From Angelakisella massiliensis (GTDB taxonomy: Bacteria; Bacillota; Clostridia; Oscillospirales; Ruminococcaceae), in contig NZ_LT629945.1 of the NCBI RefSeq assembly GCF_900104675.1, forward strand, positions 2,773,667 through 2,837,666: a stretch of DNA of 64,000 bases. The letters are read 5' to 3'. This document shows, in pieces, positions 50,905 to 59,703 of the stretch (the stretch's first letter is position 1; each line of letters begins with the position of its first letter). The position numbers and the translations under genes are program-made. The notes beneath the pieces were generated by a model. It was not told where the DNA came from. It worked only from the letters and a program-made list of their open reading frames with translations, and did no database searches.

Positions 50905-52212
50905 TTATTGCACCAGCCAGTACTCCACACTGTAAGGAGGCAGTTCCAGCGCTCCATCCAGGCGTATCTCCTTCCCGGACAGCAGCCCCTTCGCTTGAGC
51001 ACCCTGACCATCAAACCGGGCAGTAAAAGGCTGATCATCCCCATTGACGGCACAGTAAACCTGCTGGCCCTGAAATTCCCGGCGGAAAACCACCTGCCGG
51101 TTGGTCAGCGCCATACTGCGAAAGTCTCCGTGACACAAAGCCGGGGTCTGCCGGTGAGCCGCTGCATACCGGGCGATCTGTTCCGTCAGTTCATTCCACT
51201 CCGGCGTGGGCAGGGCGGGGCGGAGCGCTCCATCCCCCTGAGACTTCTCTCCCTTGACGCCCCATTCGCTTCCATAGTAAATACATGGAATGCCCGGCAT
51301 AGCAAACAGAAGCCCATAAATCAGCGGCAGATGGGCGGGATTATGGAGGATACTGGCCACCCGGGTCACATCATGATTATCCACAAAGGCCAGCAGGTGC
51401 TTACCCTTGTACAGCGTCCAGTTCTCCGGACCGAACTGCCGCAGCAGGGAGTGGGTGATCTCAAAGAGATTCATGGAATTGAAGCTGGAATAAAGGCCCT
51501 TGTAGCATTCATAATTGGTGACGCTGTGGAGCATCTGGTCGTTCATAACGCTGTTATAATCCCCGTGGAGCATCTCCCCCACCAGAAACAGCTCCCGGCC
51601 CAGGCTGTCGCAGAAGCCGCGCAGGCTGCGGAGAAAGTCCCGGTCCAGGCAATAGGCCACATCCAGCCGGATACCGTCGATTTCAAACTCCTCCACCCAC
51701 ATCCGCACTGTTTCCAGCAGATAGCCTACCACGGCGGGATTGCGCAGGTTCAGCTTCACCAGCTCATAATGCCCTTCCCAGCCTTCATACCAGAAGCCGT
51801 CATGATAGCAGCTGTCACCGCCAAAATTCAAGTAAAACCAATCCTTATAGGGGGATGCCTCCCGTTTTTCCCGGACATCCTCAAAGGCCCAGAAGCCCCG
51901 CCCCACATGGTTAAACACGCCGTCCACCACCACACGGATGCCCGCCTGATGGAGGTGCCGGCACAGCTGCCGGAAATCCTCATTGCTGCCCAGACGGCAG
52001 TCGATGGTGCGGTAATCCCTGGTATCATAGCCGTGGCGGTCTGACTGAAACACCGGGCAGAAATAAACCGCATCCACCCCCAGCTTTTGCAGGTGGGGGA
52101 TATATGCTTCAACCTGTAAGATTCTTGGAACCAGCCTTCCATCATTTTCCGCAGGCGCCCCGCACATCCCCAATGGATAAATCTGATAAAAAACGCTGTC
52201 ATAAGCCCACAT
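50905..52212 (-). CDS. GH13 alpha-amylase family enzyme (cyclomaltodextrinase/neopullulanase-like)
   Basis: A 435-residue intracellular amylase. The four GH13 regions are visible: VVVDGVFNHVG, DGIRLDVAY with nucleophile Asp184, LVGEMLHGD with acid/base Glu213, and FVDNHD with Asp281. The N-terminal extra domain of classical neopullulanases is absent; the protein starts at the barrel (MWAYDSVFYQIYPLG). It probably trims maltodextrins or glycogen-derived oligosaccharides. ATG 52212 follows AGGAGGAG and overlaps the upstream nucleotidyltransferase gene by 14 bp. Confidence 0.9.
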   Translation of the reverse strand: MWAYDSVFYQIYPLGMCGAPAENDGRLVPRILQVEAYIPHLQKLGVDAVYFCPVFQSDRHGYDTRDYRTIDCRLGSNEDFRQLCRHLHQAGIRVVVDGVFNHVGRGFWAFEDVREKREASPYKDWFYLNFGGDSCYHDGFWYEGWEGHYELVKLNLRNPAVVGYLLETVRMWVEEFEIDGIRLDVAYCLDRDFLRSLRGFCDSLGRELFLVGEMLHGDYNSVMNDQMLHSVTNYECYKGLYSSFNSMNLFEITHSLLRQFGPENWTLYKGKHLLAFVDNHDVTRVASILHNPAHLPLIYGLLFAMPGIPCIYYGSEWGVKGEKSQGDGALRPALPTPEWNELTEQIARYAAAHRQTPALCHGDFRSMALTNRQVVFRREFQGQQVYCAVNGDDQPFTARFDGQGAQAKGLLSGKEIRLDGALELPPYSVEYWLVQ

Positions 52213-53089
52213 GGGAATACTCCTCCTTTTTCTCATGATACTCCTGGCGCATCCGACGCAGCAGCTTCATGGAGCCCTCCGCTTCCTGATGGTTCATTTC
52301 AAAGCCGCTCAAGGCCGCCGTCTGTTCCGCTGCGGAGAGAAACAGTTCGCTTAAATTCCACAGCGCCTTCCACTGTTCCCCCTCCTCAGGACCGCACCAA
52401 CAGGACAACAATCGTCTCCAGACATCCGCCGGTAATAATTTTTCCAGCTCTCCGCAGCATTTTCCTACCGAAAGCTGAAAATCTTTTTCATATCCTGCCT
52501 TCCAGGAGAGCATCCGCAATAATTCTTTTCTCAGGCCCTCCAGGTGATGCAGCACATACAGCGGCTGATGCCGGCATAAGCCCTTCGCCACATATGGAGC
52601 AACCCACCAAAACTCATTGCAGCAGTCCCGATACTCCCCGGCTGTGGGACGTTTGACCCAAAAAGCTCTGTCACTTGGCGACGGAAGGCTTTGGATCCTT
52701 TTATCCTTATCCAGCAGTAGCCGCACCTGACTGTCCTGAGAAAGGTAACGCTCCAGGTCCGTCAGGGGAAAAAGGAGCAGATCCACCCTGTTTCCATCCT
52801 CAAACTGCATCAGCCAGGTATGCCATCCCCCCAGAGAAGGGGGAAAAAGCTCCATGTCTTCGGGGGTTTGCATCAAAAGCCTTTTCCCAAAGGGTTCCAG
52901 CCAATGATTTTCTGCCAAAAAGGGGGATAAATCGGTAACCCCCCAGGCAATATCATAATCCTGCCACTGGTCATTTGGTTTTTCCGCCGCCCTGGAACCG
53001 TTTAAAAAAACCAAGCGGACCTGCGGCGTATTTTCCGCCTGATTCAGAATCAGACTGAGCATTTCTTGTTGAGAGCGCACAAAAATCAT
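52199..53089 (-). CDS. ANT(6)-like aminoglycoside/streptomycin adenylyltransferase
   Basis: A 296-residue nucleotidyltransferase of the AadE/ANT(6) family. VRLVFLNGSRAAEKPNDQWQDYDIAWGV is the catalytic GSR-x(n)-DxD region, NRVDLLLFP gives the third carboxylate, and EFWWVAPYVAKGLCRHQPLYVLHHLEG is the family helix block. ANT(6) enzymes adenylate streptomycin at O-6. As a chromosomal gene overlapping a GH13 gene and lacking nearby mobile genes, it may be an intrinsic relative with weak or other activity. ATG 53089 has only GAAGGG close upstream, so the start is less certain. Confidence 0.8.
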   Translation of the reverse strand: MIFVRSQQEMLSLILNQAENTPQVRLVFLNGSRAAEKPNDQWQDYDIAWGVTDLSPFLAENHWLEPFGKRLLMQTPEDMELFPPSLGGWHTWLMQFEDGNRVDLLLFPLTDLERYLSQDSQVRLLLDKDKRIQSLPSPSDRAFWVKRPTAGEYRDCCNEFWWVAPYVAKGLCRHQPLYVLHHLEGLRKELLRMLSWKAGYEKDFQLSVGKCCGELEKLLPADVWRRLLSCWCGPEEGEQWKALWNLSELFLSAAEQTAALSGFEMNHQEAEGSMKLLRRMRQEYHEKKEEYSHVGL

Positions 53090-53150
53090 TCCCTTCTGAC
53101 CGGGATAGTATACCATATTTTCAATAAAAGCACCACCGTTTTAAGCAAAA

Positions 53151-53186
53151 AAGCGGTCCCCTGTTTCCATGAACAAGGGACCGCTT
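53151..53186 (-). terminator. Terminator hairpin, copy 1 of a 36-nt repeat
   Basis: Perfect stem AAGCGGTCCC/GGGACCGCTT around a 16-nt loop; the minus-strand reading continues TTTTGCTTAAA. The same 36 bases occur unchanged at 53391-53426. Confidence 0.75.
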
Positions 53187-53235
53187 CAGACTGTAGAAAA
53201 ACCTGGTTTAAGGAACAAATGAAATTCAAAATCAT

Positions 53236-53389
53236 AAAAATCAGGACATGTGCCTGATTTTTTACCACGACCCGCGCCCACCGGGGCGCGAAACCGGGGG
53301 TATCGCCGCTGGTTTCATCAGGAACCAAGCGGCGTATCCAGGGGGTATTGGATACCCCCTGGAAGCGTGTCGAACTTTTTCGACACGCT
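53236..53389. repeat. Cluster of adjacent inverted repeats (possible structured RNA)
   Basis: Five hairpins follow almost without gap: AAAAATCAGG/CCTGATTTTTT (53236-53263), CGCGCCC/GGGGCGCG (about 53273-53290), a long arm GGTATCGCCGCTGGTTTC with an imperfect partner ending GCGGCGTATCC (about 53299-53339), TCCAGGGGGTAT/ATACCCCCTGGA (about 53337-53363), and AGCGTGTCGAA/TTCGACACGCT (about 53363-53390). No open frame fits. With the flanking 36-nt repeats it separates the RND operon end from the ANT(6) gene. The function is not known to me. Confidence 0.7.
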
Positions 53390-53390
53390 C

Positions 53391-53430
53391 AAGCGGTCCC
53401 CTGTTTCCATGAACAAGGGACCGCTTTTTT
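53391..53430 (+). terminator. Terminator hairpin, copy 2 of the 36-nt repeat
   Basis: Same AAGCGGTCCC/GGGACCGCTT stem as copy 1, here followed by TTTTTT on the plus strand, so it points the opposite way. Confidence 0.75.
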
Positions 53431-53515
53431 CAAGTGGCCATAACAGCAAGGATTCCTTTGCCTAGTAAAAGCTATAGTGGCTCACCCAAAGAACAGAAAA
53501 GCTTACTGAAATGCT

Positions 53516-56500
53516 TTACTGCTCTGTTTTATTTTCCGGCTCATCAGCGGATGTATCTGACAACTCAGGGGGAAGGCCCTCCTGCTCCACAAACGCGTTG
53601 TCATAAACACCGTATTGGTGGGGGTCAGGCCCTTTTTCCTCCTGCTGCTCCTTCTTTTTGCGGCGGAACAGGCCCCGGCGTTTCTTTTCTCTGGGGTCCT
53701 TTTTGCTCATCAGCAGATAGAAGTTGGGCAGCAGCAACAGCGTCAGCAAGGTGGAAGCGCACAAACCGCCGATGATGATCACCGCCATGCCCTGCATGAT
53801 CTCAGAACCATCGCCAATGCCCAAAGCCATAGGAACCATGGACAGAACGGTGGTCAAAGTGGTCATCAGAATAGGACGCATACGGGTTTTTCCTGCGTAA
53901 ATGAGGGCGGTTTCCGCATCCATACTGCTTCTCAGCTGGTTGGTGGTATCAATAAACAGAATACCATTGTTGACCACGATACCAACCAGCATCAGCAGGC
54001 CCATCAGAGAAGGCATACTCAAGGTGACACCCGTCAGGAACAACGCACCGAAAGAACCAATGAGAGAGAACGGGATACACAGCATAACGACCAGGGAGAA
54101 GCGGGCAGATTCAAACTGCATGGCCATCACCATAAACACCAGGAAAACAGCGGAAAGAATGGCGCTTCCCATGGCGGAGAATTCTTCATTCATCGCCTCA
54201 GCGGAACTGCCCTGGCGCATCTGAACACCAGTGGGCAGATCCATCTGGGCCACCTTGCCGTAAATCTCCTGGGTAGCGGTGAGGCGGGCTTCGGTTGTGG
54301 GCTGACCAGTGATGGTCACCACATACATATTGTCGATCTTGGTGATGCTCTGGGGGGCGTTGGAGTAAGTGATCTCCGCTACATCCAGCAGCGGCACCCG
54401 CTTGCCGGTGGCAGACATGATGGTCAGACCCGACAGGTCGCTCACCGTCTCATACTGATCCTCCGGATACTCCACCCACACCTCATACTGGGTACCTTCA
54501 TCGGTGATGGTCATGGCGTTTTTACCATCCATCACATTGCTGACAGTGCTGACCACCTGATAGGGGGACAGGCCGGCCGCGCTGGCCTTGACAGGATCCA
54601 CCACGATCTCCGCCTGAGGATTGCCATCAGTGAGATCGGAAGACGCCTTAATGATGCTGTCGCTTTCCCGCATCATCGCCAGCACCTGCTCAGCGGCGTC
54701 TTTCAGCTGATCACGGTCGGTACTCTCCAGATACAGCTGGACACTGCCGCCGCCGGACATCATATCGGCCATGTTATAAGAGCTGACGGAAACGGTGTAG
54801 TCCACGGTATCCGCTGTCTCCTGCCGCCACTGATTGACCACCTCATCAGTGGTCATCTGGCGGTCTCCCTTCAGATAAACGGAAATGCTCAAAGAACCGC
54901 TGCTGCCATTGACGGAGTACCGATCCACATCGGGATGGGCCTGAATCATTTCCTCCAAGGATGTGGCAATGGCGTCCACATTTTCCAGTTTAAGGCCGGG
55001 ACGGGTCTCCACTGTGATATCAATGGTACCCTGGTCGATGGAGGGGATCAGCTCCATGGGAACAAAGCTGAGCAGTACAAAAGAGATGACCAGCAGCGCA
55101 ACGGAAATGAAAACCACCAGTTTTTTGCGGGGGAACAGTTTCTTCAAAAACCGTCCGTAAGCCTCACCGGTACGGTGCAGCACTCTGGTAACCCAAATAT
55201 CCTCCTTCTCTCTGGGCTCAATGCGGCAGAAGAGAAGGGGAACCAGTGTCAAAGCAGAGAGCAAAGAGGCAATCAGGGAGAAGATGATGGTAAAGCCCAG
55301 CTGCTTGAACAGCTGTCCGGTCATACCCTGCATAATGGAGATCGGCAGGAATACCACAATGGTGGTGATGGTGGAGGCAATGATGGAGTTGGTGACAACC
55401 CGTGCGCCTTCCAGCGCGGAATCCTGGAAACTCATCTTCTGTTCCCGATGACGGAAGCAGCTTTCCAGTACAACGATAGAGTTATCCACCATCATACCTA
55501 CACCGATGACCAGACCGCCCAATGAAATGATATTGAAGGAAAAGCCCATACCATTCATCAGAATGATAGTGGTGAGTACGGAAATAGGCATGGAACTGCC
55601 CACAATCAGTGAGGCTCTCCACTCGCCAAAAAAGATGAACAGCACCACCATAGACAAAATGATACCCAGTATCAAGGTGGAGATAACAGTTTGAATGGAA
55701 CTGATGATCTGTTCGCTGCTGTCATTGATGACGGAAATCTCAACGCCCATCTGCCGGCTGTTAATGCTTTCCATCGTGCTGATGGCGCCCCGGCTGACAT
55801 CCAGCGTGCTGGCGCTTTGCCGTTTGGTAACGCTCAAAGTCACTGTTTCCTCACCATTATAACGGCTGATGGATTCAGCGGGACGTTTCGCTTCATAAAC
55901 ATCCGCCACATCGCTCAGGTGAATCACTCCGCCGGTGGCGGTGGTAATGGGCATCTGCCGCAGGCTTTCCACCGAATCATATGTAACGCCGCCACGGATG
56001 GTCAGTTCCGCGCTGCCCCGGTCGGCGGTACCCGCAGGCAGAGAAAAATCAGCGGAGGACATGGCGGAAACGATCTGGCTCATATCCAAACCATATTGAT
56101 TCATCTGATCTTCCCGCAAGCAGACACTGATATAATCTTTCTGACCGCCCGATACATCCACCGACGCTACGCCGGAGATTTTTTCAAACTCGGGGACAAT
56201 GGTATCATCCACATAGTTGAGCAGATCCACATCACCAGTGGCCTTGACCGACATGGTGATGGTAGCCATGGCATCCATGGACATCTCGATGATGGTAGGA
56301 TCAGTGGCAGTATCCGGCAAAGCGGCAGAATACATATCCAGCTTTTTTTGCAGGTCCATATGGGCCACATCCATATCTGTGCCATAAGAAAACTGCAGCG
56401 CCAGCATCGCCATGCCTTCCTGGGACACCGACTGGATCGTTTCCACGCCCGACATGGTGGAAACGGCACTCTCCAGTACGCTGGTGACCATTTCCTCCAC

Positions 56501-56674
56501 CTCTTCGGGACCTGCGCCCGGATAAGAACTCATGACGATCATGATGGGCATCTCCATCTCCGGGATCAGTTCCAGAGGTGCCCCCAACATAGCCTGCACA
56601 CCAAAAACAATCAGCGCCAGCAGAATGATGAACACTGAGACTGGACGCCTCATGGTAAGTTTTGTCAAGTTCAC
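53516..56674 (-). CDS. RND efflux transporter (HAE1/AcrB-like permease)
   Basis: A 1,052-residue proton-driven pump with twelve predicted helices. It starts VNLTKLTMRRPVSVFIILLALIVFGV, has two large extracytoplasmic porter domains (about 40-330 and 560-860), a central GGLVIGVGMMVDNSIVVLE (helix 4 with Asp for proton relay) and a similar MLVGIVVNNGILFID in the second half. The tail is rich in Lys/Glu. In Gram-positive cells such pumps work with a lipoprotein adaptor, without an outer-membrane channel. GTG 56674 follows AGGAGG, 15 bp after the adaptor gene. Confidence 0.93.
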   Translation of the reverse strand: MNLTKLTMRRPVSVFIILLALIVFGVQAMLGAPLELIPEMEMPIMIVMSSYPGAGPEEVEEMVTSVLESAVSTMSGVETIQSVSQEGMAMLALQFSYGTDMDVAHMDLQKKLDMYSAALPDTATDPTIIEMSMDAMATITMSVKATGDVDLLNYVDDTIVPEFEKISGVASVDVSGGQKDYISVCLREDQMNQYGLDMSQIVSAMSSADFSLPAGTADRGSAELTIRGGVTYDSVESLRQMPITTATGGVIHLSDVADVYEAKRPAESISRYNGEETVTLSVTKRQSASTLDVSRGAISTMESINSRQMGVEISVINDSSEQIISSIQTVISTLILGIILSMVVLFIFFGEWRASLIVGSSMPISVLTTIILMNGMGFSFNIISLGGLVIGVGMMVDNSIVVLESCFRHREQKMSFQDSALEGARVVTNSIIASTITTIVVFLPISIMQGMTGQLFKQLGFTIIFSLIASLLSALTLVPLLFCRIEPREKEDIWVTRVLHRTGEAYGRFLKKLFPRKKLVVFISVALLVISFVLLSFVPMELIPSIDQGTIDITVETRPGLKLENVDAIATSLEEMIQAHPDVDRYSVNGSSGSLSISVYLKGDRQMTTDEVVNQWRQETADTVDYTVSVSSYNMADMMSGGGSVQLYLESTDRDQLKDAAEQVLAMMRESDSIIKASSDLTDGNPQAEIVVDPVKASAAGLSPYQVVSTVSNVMDGKNAMTITDEGTQYEVWVEYPEDQYETVSDLSGLTIMSATGKRVPLLDVAEITYSNAPQSITKIDNMYVVTITGQPTTEARLTATQEIYGKVAQMDLPTGVQMRQGSSAEAMNEEFSAMGSAILSAVFLVFMVMAMQFESARFSLVVMLCIPFSLIGSFGALFLTGVTLSMPSLMGLLMLVGIVVNNGILFIDTTNQLRSSMDAETALIYAGKTRMRPILMTTLTTVLSMVPMALGIGDGSEIMQGMAVIIIGGLCASTLLTLLLLPNFYLLMSKKDPREKKRRGLFRRKKKEQQEEKGPDPHQYGVYDNAFVEQEGLPPELSDTSADEPENKTEQ

Positions 56675-56689
56675 CGTTTTTTCCTCCTG

Positions 56690-57994
56690 TTACTGGGCTG
56701 CGACCGCGGACACTCCGTCCACCATGTTGGGATGCCAGGATGTAATCACCTGATCTCCATCGGTGATGCCGGAAACAATTTCCACCTGTTCCGCGTTGGA
56801 AATGCCCGTTTCCACATCAGTGCGGACAACAACTCCGTCCTTGAGCAGATAGAGATAGGCGGAACCATTATCATAATAAACCGCATCCTGCGATACCAGC
56901 AGCGCGTCCTCCGCCTTCTGGGTCGGGGCGGTCACCTTGACAGTCAGACCGGTAAGCAGCTCCGGCGCCTCCTGGGAGAGGGTGGCTTTGATACCAAAGA
57001 GACCGGTCTGGCTGCTGACCATGGTGCCTACTTCAGTAATCGTTGCCTCATATGTCTGATTTCCCTTCTCCACGGTGACGGTATCGCCTACCTTCATAGC
57101 CATGACAGCGTCAGAAGAAACATTGAAATTGATGGTCAGCGCATTCTTATTGGAGATGATAAATGCCGCCGAACTGGGAGAAGCAGAGTTCATCTCGGTG
57201 ACCGACACACTCTCCACCACGCCGTCAATAGGAGCGTATATTTTGGCGTTATCCAAGGTCTCCATGGCGGCATCCAGTGCTACCTGAGCCTGTTCCAAAG
57301 TAGCTGCTGCCACTTCGTCCAGTTCCTCTTTGCCCTCCAGCATGGTGATATTATAGGAGTTTTTGGCATTGTTGTAGGTTTTTCGGAGATAGTCCTCGGC
57401 GCTCTTCAGTCCTGGCAACTGTTCTTGCAGCTTTGCCAGCTGCTCTTCCATCTCCAGCCTGCTGGCTCCCAACGGCATCCCCTGAATCTGCTTTTCCAGC
57501 TCCCGGATGGCATCCTCGCACTCATCTACAGCATCGGACGCGCTTTGATACTCCTCATAGGCTTTGTCAAAAGTGGTATCCAGCTGCTGCAGGCTGGATT
57601 TATAGCTGCTGCCGGTCATCTGATCCACCTGTGCTACAGCGGAACGGTAGGCTGCCTGCGCCTGCCGCACAGAAATCATCATATCTTCCGTACTGATCTG
57701 GAATAACAGGTCGCCCTTTTTCACAGTGTCTCCAGGCTGGAAATTCACCTTTTCCACTGTGCCGGACACCTTTGGCGTTATGGTGACCATCTGATCCGGC
57801 TGCACTGTGCCCACAAAGGCAGTGTTCAGCTCCATATCTCCTCTGGAGGCCGGCTCTACCGACACCAGAATCGCTGACGTCTCCTCAGTGGAAGCCGCGG
57901 CAGCCGCCTCCGGCTCCCCGGAGCAGCCCGCTGCGGCCAGAACCATTGCTCCCGCCGCTGCCAGCGCCAACACTCTTGCAACATTTCTGTTCAT
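56690..57994 (-). CDS. RND/MFP efflux adaptor lipoprotein (HlyD family)
   Basis: A 434-residue membrane fusion protein. The lipoprotein signal has lipobox AAGC (Cys24), then the lipoyl half-motif VSGTVEKVNFQPGDTVKKGDLLFQI. A long alpha-hairpin (about 100-220) is followed by the second lipoyl half YAPIDGVVESVSVTEM, a beta barrel, and the C-terminal ITDGDQVITSWHPNMVDG. It bridges the RND pump to the outside. ATG 57994 follows GGGAGG; a longer frame to 58087 crosses the promoter. The promoter and operator-like repeat are at 58094-58133. Confidence 0.92.
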   Translation of the reverse strand: MNRNVARVLALAAAGAMVLAAAGCSGEPEAAAAASTEETSAILVSVEPASRGDMELNTAFVGTVQPDQMVTITPKVSGTVEKVNFQPGDTVKKGDLLFQISTEDMMISVRQAQAAYRSAVAQVDQMTGSSYKSSLQQLDTTFDKAYEEYQSASDAVDECEDAIRELEKQIQGMPLGASRLEMEEQLAKLQEQLPGLKSAEDYLRKTYNNAKNSYNITMLEGKEELDEVAAATLEQAQVALDAAMETLDNAKIYAPIDGVVESVSVTEMNSASPSSAAFIISNKNALTINFNVSSDAVMAMKVGDTVTVEKGNQTYEATITEVGTMVSSQTGLFGIKATLSQEAPELLTGLTVKVTAPTQKAEDALLVSQDAVYYDNGSAYLYLLKDGVVVRTDVETGISNAEQVEIVSGITDGDQVITSWHPNMVDGVSAVAAQ

Positions 57995-58093
57995 TCTCTG
58001 TATCCTCCCAATATCAAACCTGCCGGACGAGGCCGCCGCCCCGCAGCACGAACGGGCAATAAGCCCTGTCGTTCCATTTTGTACCATTGCATT

Positions 58094-58133
58094 AGTATAA
58101 TGTAAATCATACTACTTCTGTTATCATTGTCAA
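58094..58133 (-). promoter_or_regulatory. Promoter and MarR-type operator of the efflux operon
   Basis: On the minus strand TTGACA (58128-58133), 16-bp spacer, TATGAT (58106-58111). Inverted repeat AGTATAAT - 4 nt - ATCATACT (58094-58113) covers the -10 box. It shares the TTAGTxTA..TGTAAA..ACTA layout with the palindrome before the marR-like gene at 58726-58743. Confidence 0.75.
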
Positions 58134-58159
58134 GTGAAAATCTTTTTAGCTTTGGTGGG

Positions 58160-58636
58160 CTAAACCACTTGCTCATGGTTGAAAAATTGATGATATTGCT
58201 CCTCACAAATACTCAAATATTCATCCATCGCCTGTAAGCCATCCAGCACCCGATGCTGCAGTTCCTCGGAAGTGTCCTGCCCCCGAAACTGGTAAAAACG
58301 GTCATGCTCCTGCCAGGTGCGTTCAATCAGTTCCCGGCCGCTGCGGGTCACATCTATGTAAACGACCCTCTCATCTTTTTCACTTCGTTTTCTTTGCACC
58401 AGTCCCTGCCTTTCCATCCGGTTGCACAGAGAGGACAAATTTCCTTTGGTTACCTGAAGTTTCTGGCTTAAAGCACTCATGGTCATTTCTCCTGAGCGCA
58501 CCAGCTCCCCCAATACATAAGACTGGGCCAATGTTACGCCGCAGTCCTCCTGCACCTGCTCCAGCAGCCGCTGCATTCTCAAAAACAAATTTCTGGCCTT
58601 AGCGGTCCATTCCCGTTCAAACTGTTCCAAATCCAA
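58160..58636 (-). CDS. MarR-family transcriptional regulator
   Basis: A 158-residue winged-helix regulator. TLAQSYVLGELVRSGEMTMSALSQKLQVTKGNLSSLCNRMERQGLV is the DNA-binding region and KDERVVYIDVTRSGRELIE the wing. TTG 58636 is chosen since GGAGG lies 7 bp before it; the longer ATG frame from 58690 has no ribosome site. It lies immediately upstream of and co-directional with the RND operon, and palindromes with the same layout precede both units. It therefore most likely represses the pump and itself, with release by a drug-like ligand (inference). Confidence 0.9.
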   Translation of the reverse strand: MDLEQFEREWTAKARNLFLRMQRLLEQVQEDCGVTLAQSYVLGELVRSGEMTMSALSQKLQVTKGNLSSLCNRMERQGLVQRKRSEKDERVVYIDVTRSGRELIERTWQEHDRFYQFRGQDTSEELQHRVLDGLQAMDEYLSICEEQYHQFFNHEQVV

Positions 58637-58725
58637 CGTCCCGCCTCCAAATTCATTGTCAATTTTTCCTGCTGTCTGAAATCCACGCAAAAATTTCCTG
58701 CTCGGCTATCCTGATTGCGAAAAAT

Positions 58726-58743
58726 TAGTTTATATGTAAACTA
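58726..58743. promoter_or_regulatory. MarR-type operator-like palindrome before the marR-like gene
   Basis: TAGTTTATATGTAAACTA: 7-bp arms TAGTTTA/TAAACTA around four bases. It is related to the repeat in the efflux promoter at 58094-58113, in keeping with autoregulation. Confidence 0.6.
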
Positions 58744-59214
58744 TTCCGGTTGTGATTATATGTTCTTTCCATTGCACTGTCAAGGAGACTTCCAAGGTAT
58801 TTATAAATTGTTCAGAAATTACTCTTCCGTCCCCTGTTTTATCCCGCTGATATTCTCTTTGGTGGAACAAATTTTTCCTGGGGAAGATACCTCTGGAATG
58901 TTTTTCTCATTGCCTTTGAGGCGTGAAAAAACGCCGCCAATGTGTCGGAAGCGTACCGCTGCCCTTGGGAAATATCTGGGCATTCAAAAACAAACACAGA
59001 AAAATCAAGAGGCTGTTTCTCCATTCTGTCCGGCAGCTTGATTTTCTATTGTCTCAAAAGAGGAAAGTTGAACTTTTGATGGCATTTCAGGCACAAAGAA
59101 CGCAGAAAAGCTTTGCCCATATTCGTTGCTGTTCTGCTATTCACCGCCTTTTTCCTTGTCGGGCGGGTACTTATTTCCGCACAGTGCTCCCCGCCAAAGA
59201 ATCGCAAGATAAAA

Positions 59215-59243
59215 TTGATATCCTCCACAGATTGTGATATGAT
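59215..59243 (+). promoter_or_regulatory. Sigma-A promoter of the Hpt/response-regulator operon
   Basis: TTGATA, 17-bp spacer, TATGAT; the start codon is 77 bp downstream. Confidence 0.75.
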
Positions 59244-59319
59244 GAAAAAAGTGTCGTATAAGGTCCAAAACTGTATCTTCATCATTTGAAAAACAGATTT
59301 TTTATTGGGAGGCCCTTCC

Positions 59320-59703
59320 ATGGAAAAGCAGGAATTATATACCCAGCTGGATCGACTGGGTTTCCACACACAGGAGGCCCTGAATCGGTTTATGGGTAAT
59401 GAAGCCCTGTTTCTCTCCTTTGTGCGCCAGCTGCCGCAAAAACTGAATCTTGCCTCTATTCGTCAGGAGCTGGAGGCCGAGGATGAGGAAACATTCTATA
59501 TCGGCGTCCACAATCTGAAAGGCTTGGCTGGAAACCTGAGTATGGTACACATCCAGGAGTGCGCACAGGCTATTCTGGTGGAATTCAGAACCTCCAAATT
59601 CAAAAACAAGAAAAAGCTGTCTTCACTCATCCAGGAAGCGGAAACGGAAAGCGAAGCCATTGTCAAAACAATTGAGCAGTATCTGAAGGAGGAGCAGGCA
59701 TGA
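59320..59703 (+). CDS. Hpt-domain phosphotransfer protein
   Basis: A 127-residue protein made of one histidine phosphotransfer domain: four-helix pattern with His64 in VHNLKGLAGN. LSMVHIQECAQAILVEF follows, as in Hpt modules. It would relay phosphate between a sensor kinase elsewhere and a receiver, most simply the one encoded next, with which it overlaps by 4 bp (ATGA). GGGAGG precedes ATG 59320. No histidine kinase is encoded in the window, so the input is missing here. Confidence 0.9.
   Translation: MEKQELYTQLDRLGFHTQEALNRFMGNEALFLSFVRQLPQKLNLASIRQELEAEDEETFYIGVHNLKGLAGNLSMVHIQECAQAILVEFRTSKFKNKKKLSSLIQEAETESEAIVKTIEQYLKEEQA

Larger units (their letters stand above)
58637..59319. other. 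Intergenic region, about 680 bp
   Basis: Contains the marR-side palindrome (58726-58743) and the Hpt-gene promoter (59215-59243). The roughly 470 bp between them show no gene that I can support; open frames at 58839-59024, 58923-59237 and 59046-59369 lack ribosome sites and family pattern. Short phrases look like decayed coding sequence, but nothing can be named. Confidence 0.5.

Noticed and set aside
53236..53426. CRISPR-like array
   Set aside because: The hairpins differ from each other and there are no regular spacers; only the two outer 36-nt copies are identical.
58839..59369. Overlapping short open frames on both strands
   Set aside because: No ribosome sites, no recognisable domains, and the plus-strand Hpt promoter lies inside.
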